Source of the DNA: Hamiltosporidium magnivora
Lineage: Eukaryota > Microsporidia > Dubosqiidae
NCBI GenBank assembly: GCA_004325065.1
Contig: PITI01000044.1
Span: forward strand, 1-29,226
Direction: 5' to 3'
Length of the DNA stretch: 29,226 nucleotides
A program made the translations under genes and the position numbers. The notes under the pieces were generated by a model. It saw only the letters and a program-made list of their open reading frames with translations. It ran no database searches and was not told the DNA's origin. Shown here piece after piece: positions 10,450 to 19,738 of the stretch (the first letter of the stretch is position 1; every line of letters begins with the position of its first letter).

Positions 10450-10607
10450 TTAACAAAATACTTCAAACTGGAAATAATTTCTAATTTAAGATATTGGATT
10501 TTGTCAAATATAAATTTTGAAAATGATGTTCAATAAAACACTTCAAACTGTAAATAATTTGTAATTTTAAATATTTGATTTTATCAAATATAAATTTTGA
10601 AAATGGT
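10450..10607. repeat. 80-bp tandem repeat, two diverged copies
   Basis: ACTTCAAACTG begins at 10460 and 10540. Both units continue with AAATAATTT and end in CAAATATAAATTTTGAAAATG. Divergence is greater than in the 8071/8151 pair, so it is an older duplication. Confidence 0.85.
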
Positions 10608-11079
10608 TTGAATTAAACCGTATTCTGAAGCATCTCTATTAAAAATATTAATAGCTTTGATATTAAATCATTTTAGTGGATATATTTAAATAAATATGAC
10701 AATCTATTTTAAAAATATATGTATAGAAGTTGGTTTAAATTCCTTAGAAATATTTTAGCATATTTGTATAAATTTAAGTCGGGATTCTATATTTAAATCG
10801 AGTAGATAAATTGGTTTATAAATTAAACATAAAACACAGTAATTTATTGTTTTATAATAGACAATATTTCCAAATCTAAGAATAATTCTATATTTGTGTG
10901 AACTTATAAGCATTCCTCTTTTTAAAAAATCATCTTAAAATAATATTATAAAAGTATTGGAAAATATATAAAACCAGTATGCAGCCATGTCCCGCAAAAA
11001 TATAAAATACAGCTAATATAATTCCAATAAATTCCAATTTAAGAAAATCTATGATTAATAAAAATAATAATCAATAGAT

Positions 11080-11088
11080 CCCCCCGCC
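11080..11088 (+). promoter_or_regulatory. C-run motif upstream of the Ipa1/UBE3D-like gene
   Basis: CCCCCCGCC lies 6-14 bases before the ATG at 11094. Such a C-run is highly unusual in the surrounding spacer, which is over 80% AT. It fits the CCC-like start-proximal signal described in microsporidia. Confidence 0.5.
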
Positions 11089-11093
11089 AAATA

Positions 11094-11954
11094 ATGATAT
11101 TAGAAATATTTCTTAAATTGAAAAGGTGCTATATTTATTCGAATGAGAAAGATGAAATTGAAAAATTTAAGTTATTTTTAAATTCAGTAAATCTAGAATA
11201 TAAAGAAACGGAAGAAAAAAACATTTTAAGTTTAAATCTTACAAAAAATACCAATAATTTATCAGATAAATTAAATACGGAAACTGAATTTGAAATAAAT
11301 GAATTAAAATGTAAATGTGGTAATAATTTTGATATAAAAAGTTTTAATCGGTTGCCAACGGAAGGATGGCAAGAGTATATTGATATGTGGTCATGTCATA
11401 ATTTAGAATTCAAAGAAGTGGCTAAACTCGAAATGCGTCCAAGAAAAAAAGGTATTTTATATTCAAATTTTTATTTCTTCATCAACAAAAACGATTTTCC
11501 CTGTTCTTGTTTTCAAACCGAAAACAAAAATAATATCAATGTATTTACAAATACACAAAATAATGTTTACAAAGTATTTTTCAACCAAATAAGTTTAAAT
11601 ATATCAGATAATACTCTGATATTTATATTTTTTAAAGAATATTTTTTAAATAATAACGAATTCATATTTCAACATGAAAATATAAATTATGAAATTAAAT
11701 ATTTTGAAGATATTTTAATTTATGAAGGTCAATATATAGAAATTGAATCATTATTTAAAGAAGAAGAATACCAAAACAAATTAGAAAATGTTTGTAAAAA
11801 AGCCATCAAAATAGGTTTTAAAGAATCGGATATGATAGTGACACATAAAAATCTTTTAAACATATTTTTTTGTAAATATATTTACAATATTTGTGTTTCA
11901 AAATCTATCCCGATTAAAATAATGGATTATAATATATCATTTATAACCGAATAA
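11094..11954 (+). CDS. Ipa1/UBE3D-like (HECT-like E3) protein
   Basis: Probable member of the family that includes yeast Ipa1 and human UBE3D, proteins tied to ubiquitin transfer and to pre-mRNA cleavage and polyadenylation. The diagnostic part is residues 88-102, LPTEGWQEYIDMWSCH, matching the family's LPxxxWxELxxxWxCH signature. It is preceded by a CKCG pair (73-76) and followed by PCSCF (136-140), so a Cys/His metal site is likely. Residues 200-280 are charged and Lys/Glu-rich, without a motif I can name. At 286 residues it is shorter than the human and yeast proteins. The start is the first ATG, with a C-run just upstream. It stands alone, about 3.5 kb after the previous gene and facing the broken secreted-protein gene tail to tail. 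The biochemical activity of the family is itself not fully settled. Confidence 0.65.
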   Translation: MILEIFLKLKRCYIYSNEKDEIEKFKLFLNSVNLEYKETEEKNILSLNLTKNTNNLSDKLNTETEFEINELKCKCGNNFDIKSFNRLPTEGWQEYIDMWSCHNLEFKEVAKLEMRPRKKGILYSNFYFFINKNDFPCSCFQTENKNNINVFTNTQNNVYKVFFNQISLNISDNTLIFIFFKEYFLNNNEFIFQHENINYEIKYFEDILIYEGQYIEIESLFKEEEYQNKLENVCKKAIKIGFKESDMIVTHKNLLNIFFCKYIYNICVSKSIPIKIMDYNISFITE

Positions 11955-12105
11955 TCATATTATTATAAATATATTAAAGTTTTATCTAAATCACTTAAAA
12001 TATAAATGAAACTTTACTTTTACTTTAATTTTTTCCCGTCTTTTAAAAACTTTTCGAAGCAGAGGATTGTATTTAAAAAATTCGGAACTTCAAATTTATT
12101 TCAAA

Positions 12106-12692
12106 CTAAATACCGATATTATTAGCCAGCTTTTCAGGTTTTTTTTGCTTTGACTCTGAAATTTCGGAAGAATCATTAATTTTCAAATTAGCTATTTGAA
12201 ATAGAGCAGAATTTGTATCAAGCAATAAACAATTATCATTTATAAATTTTTTAGAATTTGTTCCTTCATTTATTTGTTTAGAAATTTCCTTACTTTTATA
12301 CGTTTTTTCTCTTGTTTGACCATCCATTTTGCCGTCACTTTTCATTTCACTTCCAGTAAAACGAAGTCCTATATTTGATGATCTTGGGTTTTCATTTTTA
12401 CTTGAGATTTCCACATACAAGTGTTTATCATGTTTGCTTAAATTTTTTAATAAACCATCTTTAGCACTATTAAATCCTTTTATGTTATTCTGGTTTTCAT
12501 ATCGCTATTTTTAGGATTGCCCAAATATTGATAATATTTTTTAACTGTATGCTTATTCCTATTGCCATTATATATGTCTTCTTGTTTGATATTATTTATT
12601 TCTGGAACTATTTCTTCTTCTGTAAAACATTCAGCTGCAATATCGCTAAAAGTATTTACAGTAAAAACGATTGAAAATAGAAATATGAACAT
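12106..12692 (-). pseudogene. Secreted-protein gene interrupted by a one-base frameshift
   Basis: I do not recognise the family. The gene begins at an ATG at 12692 with a strong signal peptide (MFIFLFSIVFTVNTFSD), then a charged acidic segment (ECFTEEEIVPEI), and stops at 12480 after 70 codons. A second frame, one base back, is open from 12504 to the stop at 12106 (132 codons) and is hydrophilic and Ser/Lys/Asn-rich. The two overlap at 12480-12504 and contain an A4 run (12494-12497); one missing base there would join them into about 195 residues. The second frame has no early ATG of its own. Candidates are a sequencing or assembly indel, a young pseudogene, or a programmed shift; no classical slippery heptamer is visible. 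Frames upstream of 12692 reach a stop without another ATG. Confidence 0.55.
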
Positions 12693-12870
12693 TATGGATG
12701 ATAAAAATAACAAAAATATAAATTTTATTTTTTATAAAGACGGAATTTTTTTTAATATATGAATTTAATAAGTGATATTTACCATAAATAATTTAATTAT
12801 ATATTAATTCCTCATAAATTTATCCAAAAATATCCCGTATTTTTTAAAAATAGTGGCAAGAGTTATATTT

Positions 12871-13520
12871 GTTTTCATAACATTAACGCAGTTCTAGGTT
12901 ATATAAATAACTGCTACCCAATCATACCATTAGTACTTCCTGCGATACCTAAGTCCCAAAGCCTTTCATCTACCAGGTGTCTAGAACCTAATTTATAGGC
13001 GAGGCAGTTGCCCGGAGTTCGTTAATGTCTGTTGCATGGTGTGTGAAAGAAGGCCGAAGCCCCCTGGGTTCCCCTAAGACTATGCAGAATTTCCACTTAT
13101 TATACCCTTTCTGAATCCAATAAAGTTTAGCTAATGATATACTTCAGAGACTTACATAAGATTCACCTAGACAGTGCAATGTCATACAAACATGTATAAC
13201 CTGCTACTGCGCTTTCCTGGCTTTTACTGGTTTTGATTTTTATATCTTCCAGGCGCCAAGTCTTCTAACCCGAGTGAGCAAAGCTAGGTTTCCATGCTTT
13301 TACATGGCAATTACCTACATGTTTGGCGCCGGCCTTTGATACGCTTAAAAAATACTATAAATAAATCATTAGAAAAAGTTTCGCCATTTCTAGACCTCTA
13401 TTACTCATACAAACTCCCATGGAACAAATGAAGATATAGTGTAGTTTTATTCCCACCCGAAATTCAAACAAGTATCCTCACACTAGTTCCACACACTCAT
13501 TGCCAAGCAGAAAGTTTTTG
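12871..13520 (-). repeat. Dispersed ~0.6 kb repeat, copy B
   Basis: The minus strand aligns with copy A (5690-6280), and the plus strand with copy C near 21360-21760. It is the GC-richest and apparently best-preserved copy. It has an 8-base inverted repeat, GGCGCCAA (13252-13259) with TTGGCGCC (13323-13330), enclosing inner stems (TAGGT/ACCTA and CCATG/CATGG). Short frames are interrupted by stops on both strands. It lies just before the plus-strand non-LTR fossil at 13697, but no shared frame connects them. Confidence 0.7.
13252..13330 (-). ncRNA. Possible structured RNA of about 79 bases inside repeat copy B
   Basis: On the minus strand a closing stem GGCGCCAA/TTGGCGCC surrounds a nested stem TAGGT/ACCTA, which in turn holds CCATG-TAAAAG-CATGG. 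The size and closing stem recall a tRNA, but no T-loop (TTCRA) or proper anticodon arm can be placed, so I do not call it a tRNA. The inner TAGGT/ACCTA stem and GGGTTAGAAGAC are kept in copy A; copy C keeps GGTTAGAAGAC. Confidence 0.3.
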
Positions 13521-13696
13521 ATGTGGTTATCCTCTTTCCCCGTTAATTCTCCAAAATATTTTTGTATTTTTTTATTTAATAAATTCCCTCATATAATCTT
13601 GAATATATTCTTTAAAACATAAGCAAACATAAATAGGCTTTAATTAAATTACTTCGGATTTGATAAGTAGGTTCAAATATTTTTACTAAATGATGA

Positions 13697-14300
13697 AGTG
13701 ATTTGATGCTTATTTTGATAAATAAATTTAAGTCTTTTAAACAAATTAGGAGTCACTCAGTTCAATAAGTCTTGAAAATGGGATATGAAGAATTTAAAGT
13801 AGCTTCCAGAATTCGAATTACAGAGCAGATATTTATTTTAGATAAGAGTAAAAACAAGGTATTACTAGTTAATGTAGGAATCACGGCTAAGGATTTACCT
13901 TAAATAGATTAAACCGCAACCCTGGAATCATGGTTTATTAACCAAGGAGTTGTGATTTAACAAAAGTTTAGATTATAAATGTTCCATAAAGCGATAACCG
14001 GATAAGATATTGAAACAAAATACAATAAAATGTATATCAAAAAACTTAAAATATACACGAATGTACCGTAAACTCACATAGAATTTGCAGTACTCAAAAA
14101 TAGAGCTAAAAAAAAATATTCGATTGATTATGAATACTTGAGTTGAGAAAAATGCCGAACCGAAGTGAGAATATATCAATGCTTATACCCGATATTAGCC
14201 TGGATAAGGGAGAAACAGACAAGTATATCAATGAAATTCGAATTTAAAAGAATAAGTGTACCAAAAAAGATAAAAATAGTTTCTCGTTCATTTCTTTCAA
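13697..14300 (+). pseudogene. Decayed non-LTR retrotransposon, C-terminal endonuclease region (copy 1)
   Basis: In one frame, with stops, the plus strand reads IRSHSVQ, then VASRIRITEQIFILDKSKNK and VNVGITAKDL. It resembles the restriction-like endonuclease region at the C-terminus of R2/R4/Dong-type LINE proteins, where a PD-(D/E)xK site is followed by EVGITSxD. The catalytic Glu position is Asn here. After about 230 bases of unrelated sequence, the same frame resumes with EKCRTE, IYQCLYPILAWIREKQ and FKRISVPKKIK, resembling the family's final stretch. Internal stops at 13766, 13901 and elsewhere make it dead. The reading rests on remembered family consensus. Confidence 0.5.
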
Positions 14301-15493
14301 ATCATAAGCTTTTAAATCTTTATACAATTCATGCCCAATTATTTGACCTAATTTATATAGAAGTTATTTTATTTTTGATTTCATTTGTACATCTAAATCT
14401 ATATCATAGATTTGCATTCTATGTACAACTGCTGTTCCCTATTTATTAAATTTTATTATAAAATTATTGGTTATTGGATTTTTTATTCGCAATTATTATT
14501 AAACTTTTTATTTCTGTGTATTCTTTTATTATATTTGAATCTCCTTCTGTAATTTTTCTTAAATTTTTGAGCTCATGTACTCTTTTTTTGATCAAAAAAC
14601 ATATTTTCTTGTGATATTTATTAGATAAACTCTTTATTACAACTCATATTGGAAGGTTTTATTGAGCGAATTTTATAACTACAAAATAATTTCAGAAGAA
14701 ATTATAAACATAGATTTAAAAATTTACATTTTAAAAAATTATTAAGTTTATGGTTTAAATAATCTGAAGTATAGATATGAATGTGATTTCTTTTTGTTAT
14801 CCGTGTATAGAACATATTTTTTTTGAAAAAATAAATAAATTTATTATTCAAGAAATATAAATGGTCTTATTCTACCTTTTTCAATATATTATTAAAGGAA
14901 TATTAAATAGATTTCTTTCTTACTGAAATGTAGTTTCTTGAAGAAATATTTTGGCCTATATTCCCTCTATGGTCATATAACGCTAGAAATAAGGCGTGAT
15001 CCCAGAGCAAACTATGTATCCTGCTTGATTCAAAGTACCAGATAATTGAAAGTACACCGTTAGTTTTTATAATCGGTAATCTTTTTTAATATTGTAAAAG
15101 ATATGTCTTATATCAATATCTAGACTTGTTGATTTTCAAGTTAAAATAAGTAAACATTTTTAGAGCTAATTCTGATTTAGACCTAAATTATTTTCCTAGA
15201 AATAATCAGAACCCAAAACTGATTGCTTTACTAGTTCAATTCTGTGCCAGTAATCTTTTTTATAAGCATATCCTCAATCTTGCGAAGTATTTTTTTTATA
15301 CTTCTTTCCGTTTATTATGTGCATAACACAATGTAAAAATATATTGAAGCTTTTATGTTTTATTTAGGCATGTAAAGACGTTTTTTTTGACTGAATGACT
15401 TGTGTGCCTAACGCAAGCAAGATTTTTTTAGATATTTAATATATTTATTAATTTCTTCAAATAATTAAAATTTCTGTTTTTGTAAGCAATCTG

Positions 15494-15638
15494 ATAGTTC
15501 TAACCTACTTACATCTCTTCTCTTTTCCCCCTGGGAGTCAAGAATAAACAAATGCAAAAATTATATTCGTATCTTTTGATCAGTGTAACTCGAAATTATA
15601 GAGAATCGGTATATAGATCCATAGTTCTAACCAACTTA
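15494..15638. repeat. 18-base direct repeats bounding a 109-base block
   Basis: ATAGTTCTAACC(T/A)ACTTA occurs at 15494-15511 and 15621-15638 with one difference. It has the look of a target-site duplication around a short insertion, and the enclosed block includes a CCCCCTGGG run unusual for this region. Confidence 0.5.
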
Positions 15639-16047
15639 ATTAAGCTGAATTCAACTTAATTTAAATTTTTAAATTAAAGGATTTTTATATAAATTTAGTC
15701 GCATAATCTTGATTAAATATATTAATTTAATACAGGATTATTTTACTTTCTTGCTTTTAATTTTTTATTTCACAAATTTCTATTATTTTATTTGACATAG
15801 CCTCATATCTGATTTGTTTCATATTATAAGTCAATGCTTTAGATTTAATCATTTTATTTAAACTTTACAGTTTATATATTTTTTTATTTGACCAACACAT
15901 TCTTCTATATCAACGTCCATCATATGTTTATTGAAGCCATATATTGGCCGTGCCTCTAAGTTCCAGTAACATCCAGCTATATTTTTCAGGTTTTCATCGA
16001 TATTTTACCCTAAATTATATCTCTTTTTAGATTAAAACAAATGTTCA

Positions 16048-16475
16048 TCCTGTTTTTTCAAATACTATCGGCTGAATACATCCCTCTATTCTTATAGGTA
16101 TCTTGATGTTCTTGAGATACATCTCATAGTATTTTTCTATCAATGCCATCATCTCTATACTAAACTTATAAATAATACCCAATACATTGGGTTTAAGGAC
16201 AAAATTCTTTGGTTTATCTATGTAAATAATCCAAGAGAATCATGTGAAGTGATTCCAACTGGGTCAAGGGTGATCTTACTTGACTTCTTTTTGCAATATA
16301 TTATATCCGGTCTAAAACTCTGAATATAAACATAACTTTATTCCAGCGGTTTATTCATTCTCTTTGATCGTAATTTCCAAAGTTTTTTGAACAGTGTGAC
16401 TCCTAATTTATTTTTAAGACCTAAACTTTTATTTACGCAAAAGAGATGATGTTCCCCGAATCGTATTTTTATACA
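16048..16475 (-). pseudogene. Decayed non-LTR retrotransposon, C-terminal endonuclease region (copy 2)
   Basis: The minus strand encodes, across two frames and several stops, RPDIIYCKKKSSKITL then VGITSHDSLG, the layout of the R2/R4/Dong-type restriction-like endonuclease (RPD, about 14 residues, then (D/E)VGITSxD). The Glu expected before VGIT is Pro. It continues as NVLGIIYKF, YLKNIKIPIRIEG and QPIVFEKT, the usual distal part. At nucleotide level it shares AAATTAGGAGTCAC and the following GTTCAA with copy 1, so both come from one family, inserted in opposite orientations. No upstream reverse-transcriptase core can be read with confidence. Confidence 0.5.
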
Positions 16476-17065
16476 ACTAATATAAAAGATAATTTCTAAC
16501 TTAATTTGCGGATTATTAAATTAGCTTTTCTAGAAATGATTACAATAGTCTCGTAAATTAAATATTTTGATATAATTCAGAGGATTATTCCAAAGTTTCT
16601 TTCACATAGAAGATATTGAATTATATATACATACGATTTGTTTATAGTGTATTATATACCTTTGAATTTGTTCCAATATTGTATTTTCTTTCTATTTTTT
16701 AGAGTCTTTATTTTCGGTCAATTTATCCAAATCAGGGCTTAAAAACGTGTTTTTTTAAACAATTTTATTTATTGAGGTAATTTTAGCAGAAGGATAAATA
16801 TCCTTGTGTTTTCGCTCTTTCTATAGAATTTTTATTTTAATTTTCGATGCTTAGTTTAAAAATTGAATTTATATGGCAAATTATATATCAGATTTTTTAA
16901 CCTTAATTCTTTTAAATTATCTCTTAAGTCTTTTATTACATAATTTGAGATTCAACTAGACTCAAATCTTAGAATCCGTTATCTGTTTTCTTAAATTTAG
17001 TCAGTTTAATTTATTTTTTTCTATAAGTACAAACGAAATTCTTTTTTAAAATGGTGGGCTTTTTG

Positions 17066-17131
17066 TTCTTCTATTATTTTACTGGTTAATATTCTACTAT
17101 GGTAGATACTTGTATTCCAATAGTAGAAGAA
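17066..17131. repeat. Nested inverted repeat at the left edge of a retropepsin-like frame
   Basis: TTCTTCTA (17066-17073) pairs with TAGAAGAA (17124-17131). Inside it TCTAC (17093-17097) pairs with GTAGA (17102-17106) around a TATG loop. The potential stem ends within the first codons of the 17110-17391 open frame. Confidence 0.45.
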
Positions 17132-17391
17132 TAGTAATTAACTCGGATTGTGAAAAATATTCTTGTATCCCTTTTAATATTAATAAAAGAGAAGCACTGA
17201 TGCCCGAGAAGATTGCTGGTGAGATAGTAGAAGCTACAGAAGAAAACATGTCACTAAAGACAATAAAAAATAGGGATTATAGAAAAGAAATTCGAGCAAA
17301 AAGAGGTTTGAAAGCCTCCAATGGAGTCTATGAAAAATGTAACTTAGCAACAAAGTGTCGGAAAGGCACGTTTCTTGTTTTTAATGAATAA
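17110..17391 (+). pseudogene. Possible retropepsin (aspartic protease) remnant of an LTR retrotransposon
   Basis: A 93-codon frame, open from a stop at 17101-17106 with no ATG near its beginning, is GC-richer than its surroundings. Its layout recalls a Ty3-type retropepsin: VINSDCEKYSCIP where the active-site DTGxxxSxI would stand, then IVEATEENM where the ATG flap motif occurs, and VYEKCNLATKCRKGT where the LGxDxLxxxxAxIDF segment lies. The active-site Asp-Thr-Gly is not intact, so it could not be a working protease. No reverse transcriptase follows on this strand. The assignment is a by-eye reading. Alternatively it is an exon-like piece of an unrelated element. Confidence 0.35.
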
Positions 17392-19291
17392 TATACTAAA
17401 AGTTTATTAGTATTTTTCTTAAAATAGTTGCTTATCATCATCTATTATGATTATAGAATAAATTGGAAATCCCTAAATATGTTTTAACAGCATTTTTTAA
17501 TCTCTTATTCATATATTTTGATTTACTAGCAATTTATCCTCAATACTTTTAAAAATTACTCAAGCACAATCCATATTTTAAAAGATCTATTTAAACTGAT
17601 CCTTTTTTTAACAAATTTGTGGCGTTTTTCTATTTCTAATTTTGTTACTCTTGGTTTTTCAAGCATTTTTATATTCAAAGAGTTATATCATGGTTTCTCA
17701 TTTTAAAAGCATGAAAGATAATATAACATATTGTGCGGCAAAAGAAAAAATGCAAGAAAAGAAGCAGTGCTTAAACTGAAAATTGAAATTAAAATATATT
17801 CTAAGATATTATATAAACTGAGCCAGGTTTAAACTAAAAATATATTATTGGTCTTATAACAAAAATCTAAATATATATATAAATTTTAGCTTTTAAAAAA
17901 GAATAATGTTATTTAGGGTTTGCAAAATAACCGACATTTTTTAAACCGAATTATTTCATTTTCATTTATTTCAGATATTTGACATTTGAAGTTCACTACG
18001 AAAATCACACTACAAGATAATTCCAATTATCCATATTTTTAATCATTTGAGTATGCTTAAAAAAGATTTGAGCTATAACTATGATGTTTAAAAAAATTGC
18101 AAATTTGAACAATTAATCCGAGAATTAAGCTATGAATTGTGATACAAAATACTCCCCGATCTTTAATTATATCTCGAACACATTCAATAATGACAAAAAA
18201 CATGTCATCAAAATACTATAAATCATATATTAAATAATTTTTAAAATCTTTATATACAAAATTTACTTTGGTTATTTCTTTGCTCTCTTTTTCTAACATT
18301 ATTGTCATTCACATTTTTTAACTCTATAAGAGATATTAGGCAGTAAAACATATAAAGAAAAAGATACATAGGAAGATAATAAGCTGTTGCGAATACACAG
18401 AAAACACCGAAAATTCTAATCATACAATTAAAAACGACCTATATTTATAATTGAGACTTTAATTCATCATTTATTTTAAAGTACTTTCGTTTTGATTATA
18501 CTTCTAAGTGTAAATTTTATAACCAATTTGCTGCATCCTGCAAATTCTATAAAAAATCCTCACTTCTGTTTAATAGACAATTTTGCAAAGGATTTCTCAC
18601 AAAATATAAAATTTTCAGCTTTTAAGTTTTACAAATGTAATAAAAATCTCATGAAGTAGAAATGAATCATCAGAACTAAATTTTGAAAAAAAATCAAGGT
18701 ACAAGTAAAATATTTTTGAAATAATTCACACAATCTTCTCTATTTAATCTCTGAGGTCAGAAAAACCTTATTTTTGTAACATATTTAAACCCAGAACCAA
18801 ACATATTCTTATAAAATGCCACGTCTATGTTTAATCTGTATTTTTTCAGATTTATTTATCAAACCCATAAAGTATCTTCATCTAATTAAACCTTTTTCAA
18901 TTTTAATAAGCTGTGAAATGATACTCTTAGAATTATTTTATTAGAATCAGCTGATCGACTAGATTTCTACCTGTTTGAAGGCAAAAATGATTCATTATAT
19001 AAATTGTCTTTCTTCAGACCTTGGAATTTTCAAATATATTTGGAATTTGCAAACAATTAATTAATTAAATCGATAAATTAGTTATTATATTTACAAGGGC
19101 ACAACTCTTTCGATGATTATAAAAATAATTCAATCAGCACATATCTCTTTCACATTTTCGTCTATGAATCTTTATTTCTATTAATGTTGCAAGATGCTTA
19201 GTGCACATTCAAAAAATATAAGATTTTTTAAAAAAACGTTTAAGACACTATTTGCATATCTTTATTGCGATTGCATACTAAATAAAAATAT

Positions 19292-19312
19292 TACGGGTAT
19301 ATTCAACCCGTA
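19292..19312. other. Perfect 7-bp hairpin, GC-rich stem
   Basis: TACGGGT (19292-19298) and ACCCGTA (19306-19312) form a perfect stem with a 7-base loop, in a sequence otherwise poor in G and C. No gene is adjacent, and a role is unknown. Confidence 0.3.
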
Positions 19313-19492
19313 CATAATAACTCGGGGTTGTCGTTTTATTGAATAGTTTAACATATAAAAGATCATTTTTATTCATTACAATTACTTTATATGCTATCAT
19401 TATTTGAATTTCATCGTTAAATCAAGTATTAAAAGTTTTGAAAATTCCGGTGAATTTGAAAATTGCTTCTGCTCCTCTTGCCTGACGTTTAC

Positions 19493-19738
19493 CTATTCTT
19501 GATTGTTTTATAACACCTTATATTTATGGAAACATGATCCAGAAAATGAATATGGTTTAATTATAAGGTTTTGCAACTTTATTCTCTTCTGCTTTTGCGG
19601 TTCGAATGTGTCTCAAAACATTTTTAGTTATAGCCAGCCGCTTTTGATCTATATCAAGATGACTTGTTTTAAAAACAATTTTCTGAATATTTCAGAGATT
19701 TGAAGGCAAATTGCTAACTTTTCAGCCGCCTCTGGCTT
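19493..19738 (-). pseudogene. Possible decayed Ty3/gypsy reverse-transcriptase fragment
   Basis: One minus-strand frame with four stops reads ISEIFRKLFLKQ, then IKSGWL-stop-LKMF. This resembles the reverse-transcriptase segment in which a fingers helix (xxIxxIFxKL) is followed by the (I/L)D(L/I)KSG(Y/F)xQ motif. The Gln position is a TAA, one C-to-T change from CAA. No YxDD box can be found downstream on the same strand. The similarity is short and could be fortuitous. Confidence 0.35.

Larger units (their letters stand above)
8401..11079. other. Gene-free AT-rich spacer with one transposase fossil
   Basis: Apart from the transposase fossil at 8896-9117 and the tandem repeat at 10450-10607, I see no feature. 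A frame of about 60 codons on the minus strand within 9417-9608 has no useful start and no recognisable motif. The rest is very AT-rich and looks non-coding on both strands. Confidence 0.5.

Noticed and set aside
12329..12762. Two plus-strand frames over the broken secreted-protein gene
   Set aside because: They are antisense shadows of the minus-strand gene, which has the signal peptide and better composition.
13252..13330. A tRNA gene, suggested by the 79-base size and closing stem
   Set aside because: No TTCRA T-loop, no anticodon stem of the right size and spacing; kept only as a possible structured RNA.
12900..13330. Part of the ribosomal RNA genes, because of higher GC and conserved blocks in three copies
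   Set aside because: No universally conserved SSU or LSU rRNA segment could be found on either strand.
15870..15965. Minus-strand frame with VDIEECVGQIKKY, reminiscent of the DDE motif of ISXO2-type transposases common in microsporidia
   Set aside because: None of the expected following motifs (WVFGG and later) appear downstream on the strand, so the likeness is too short.
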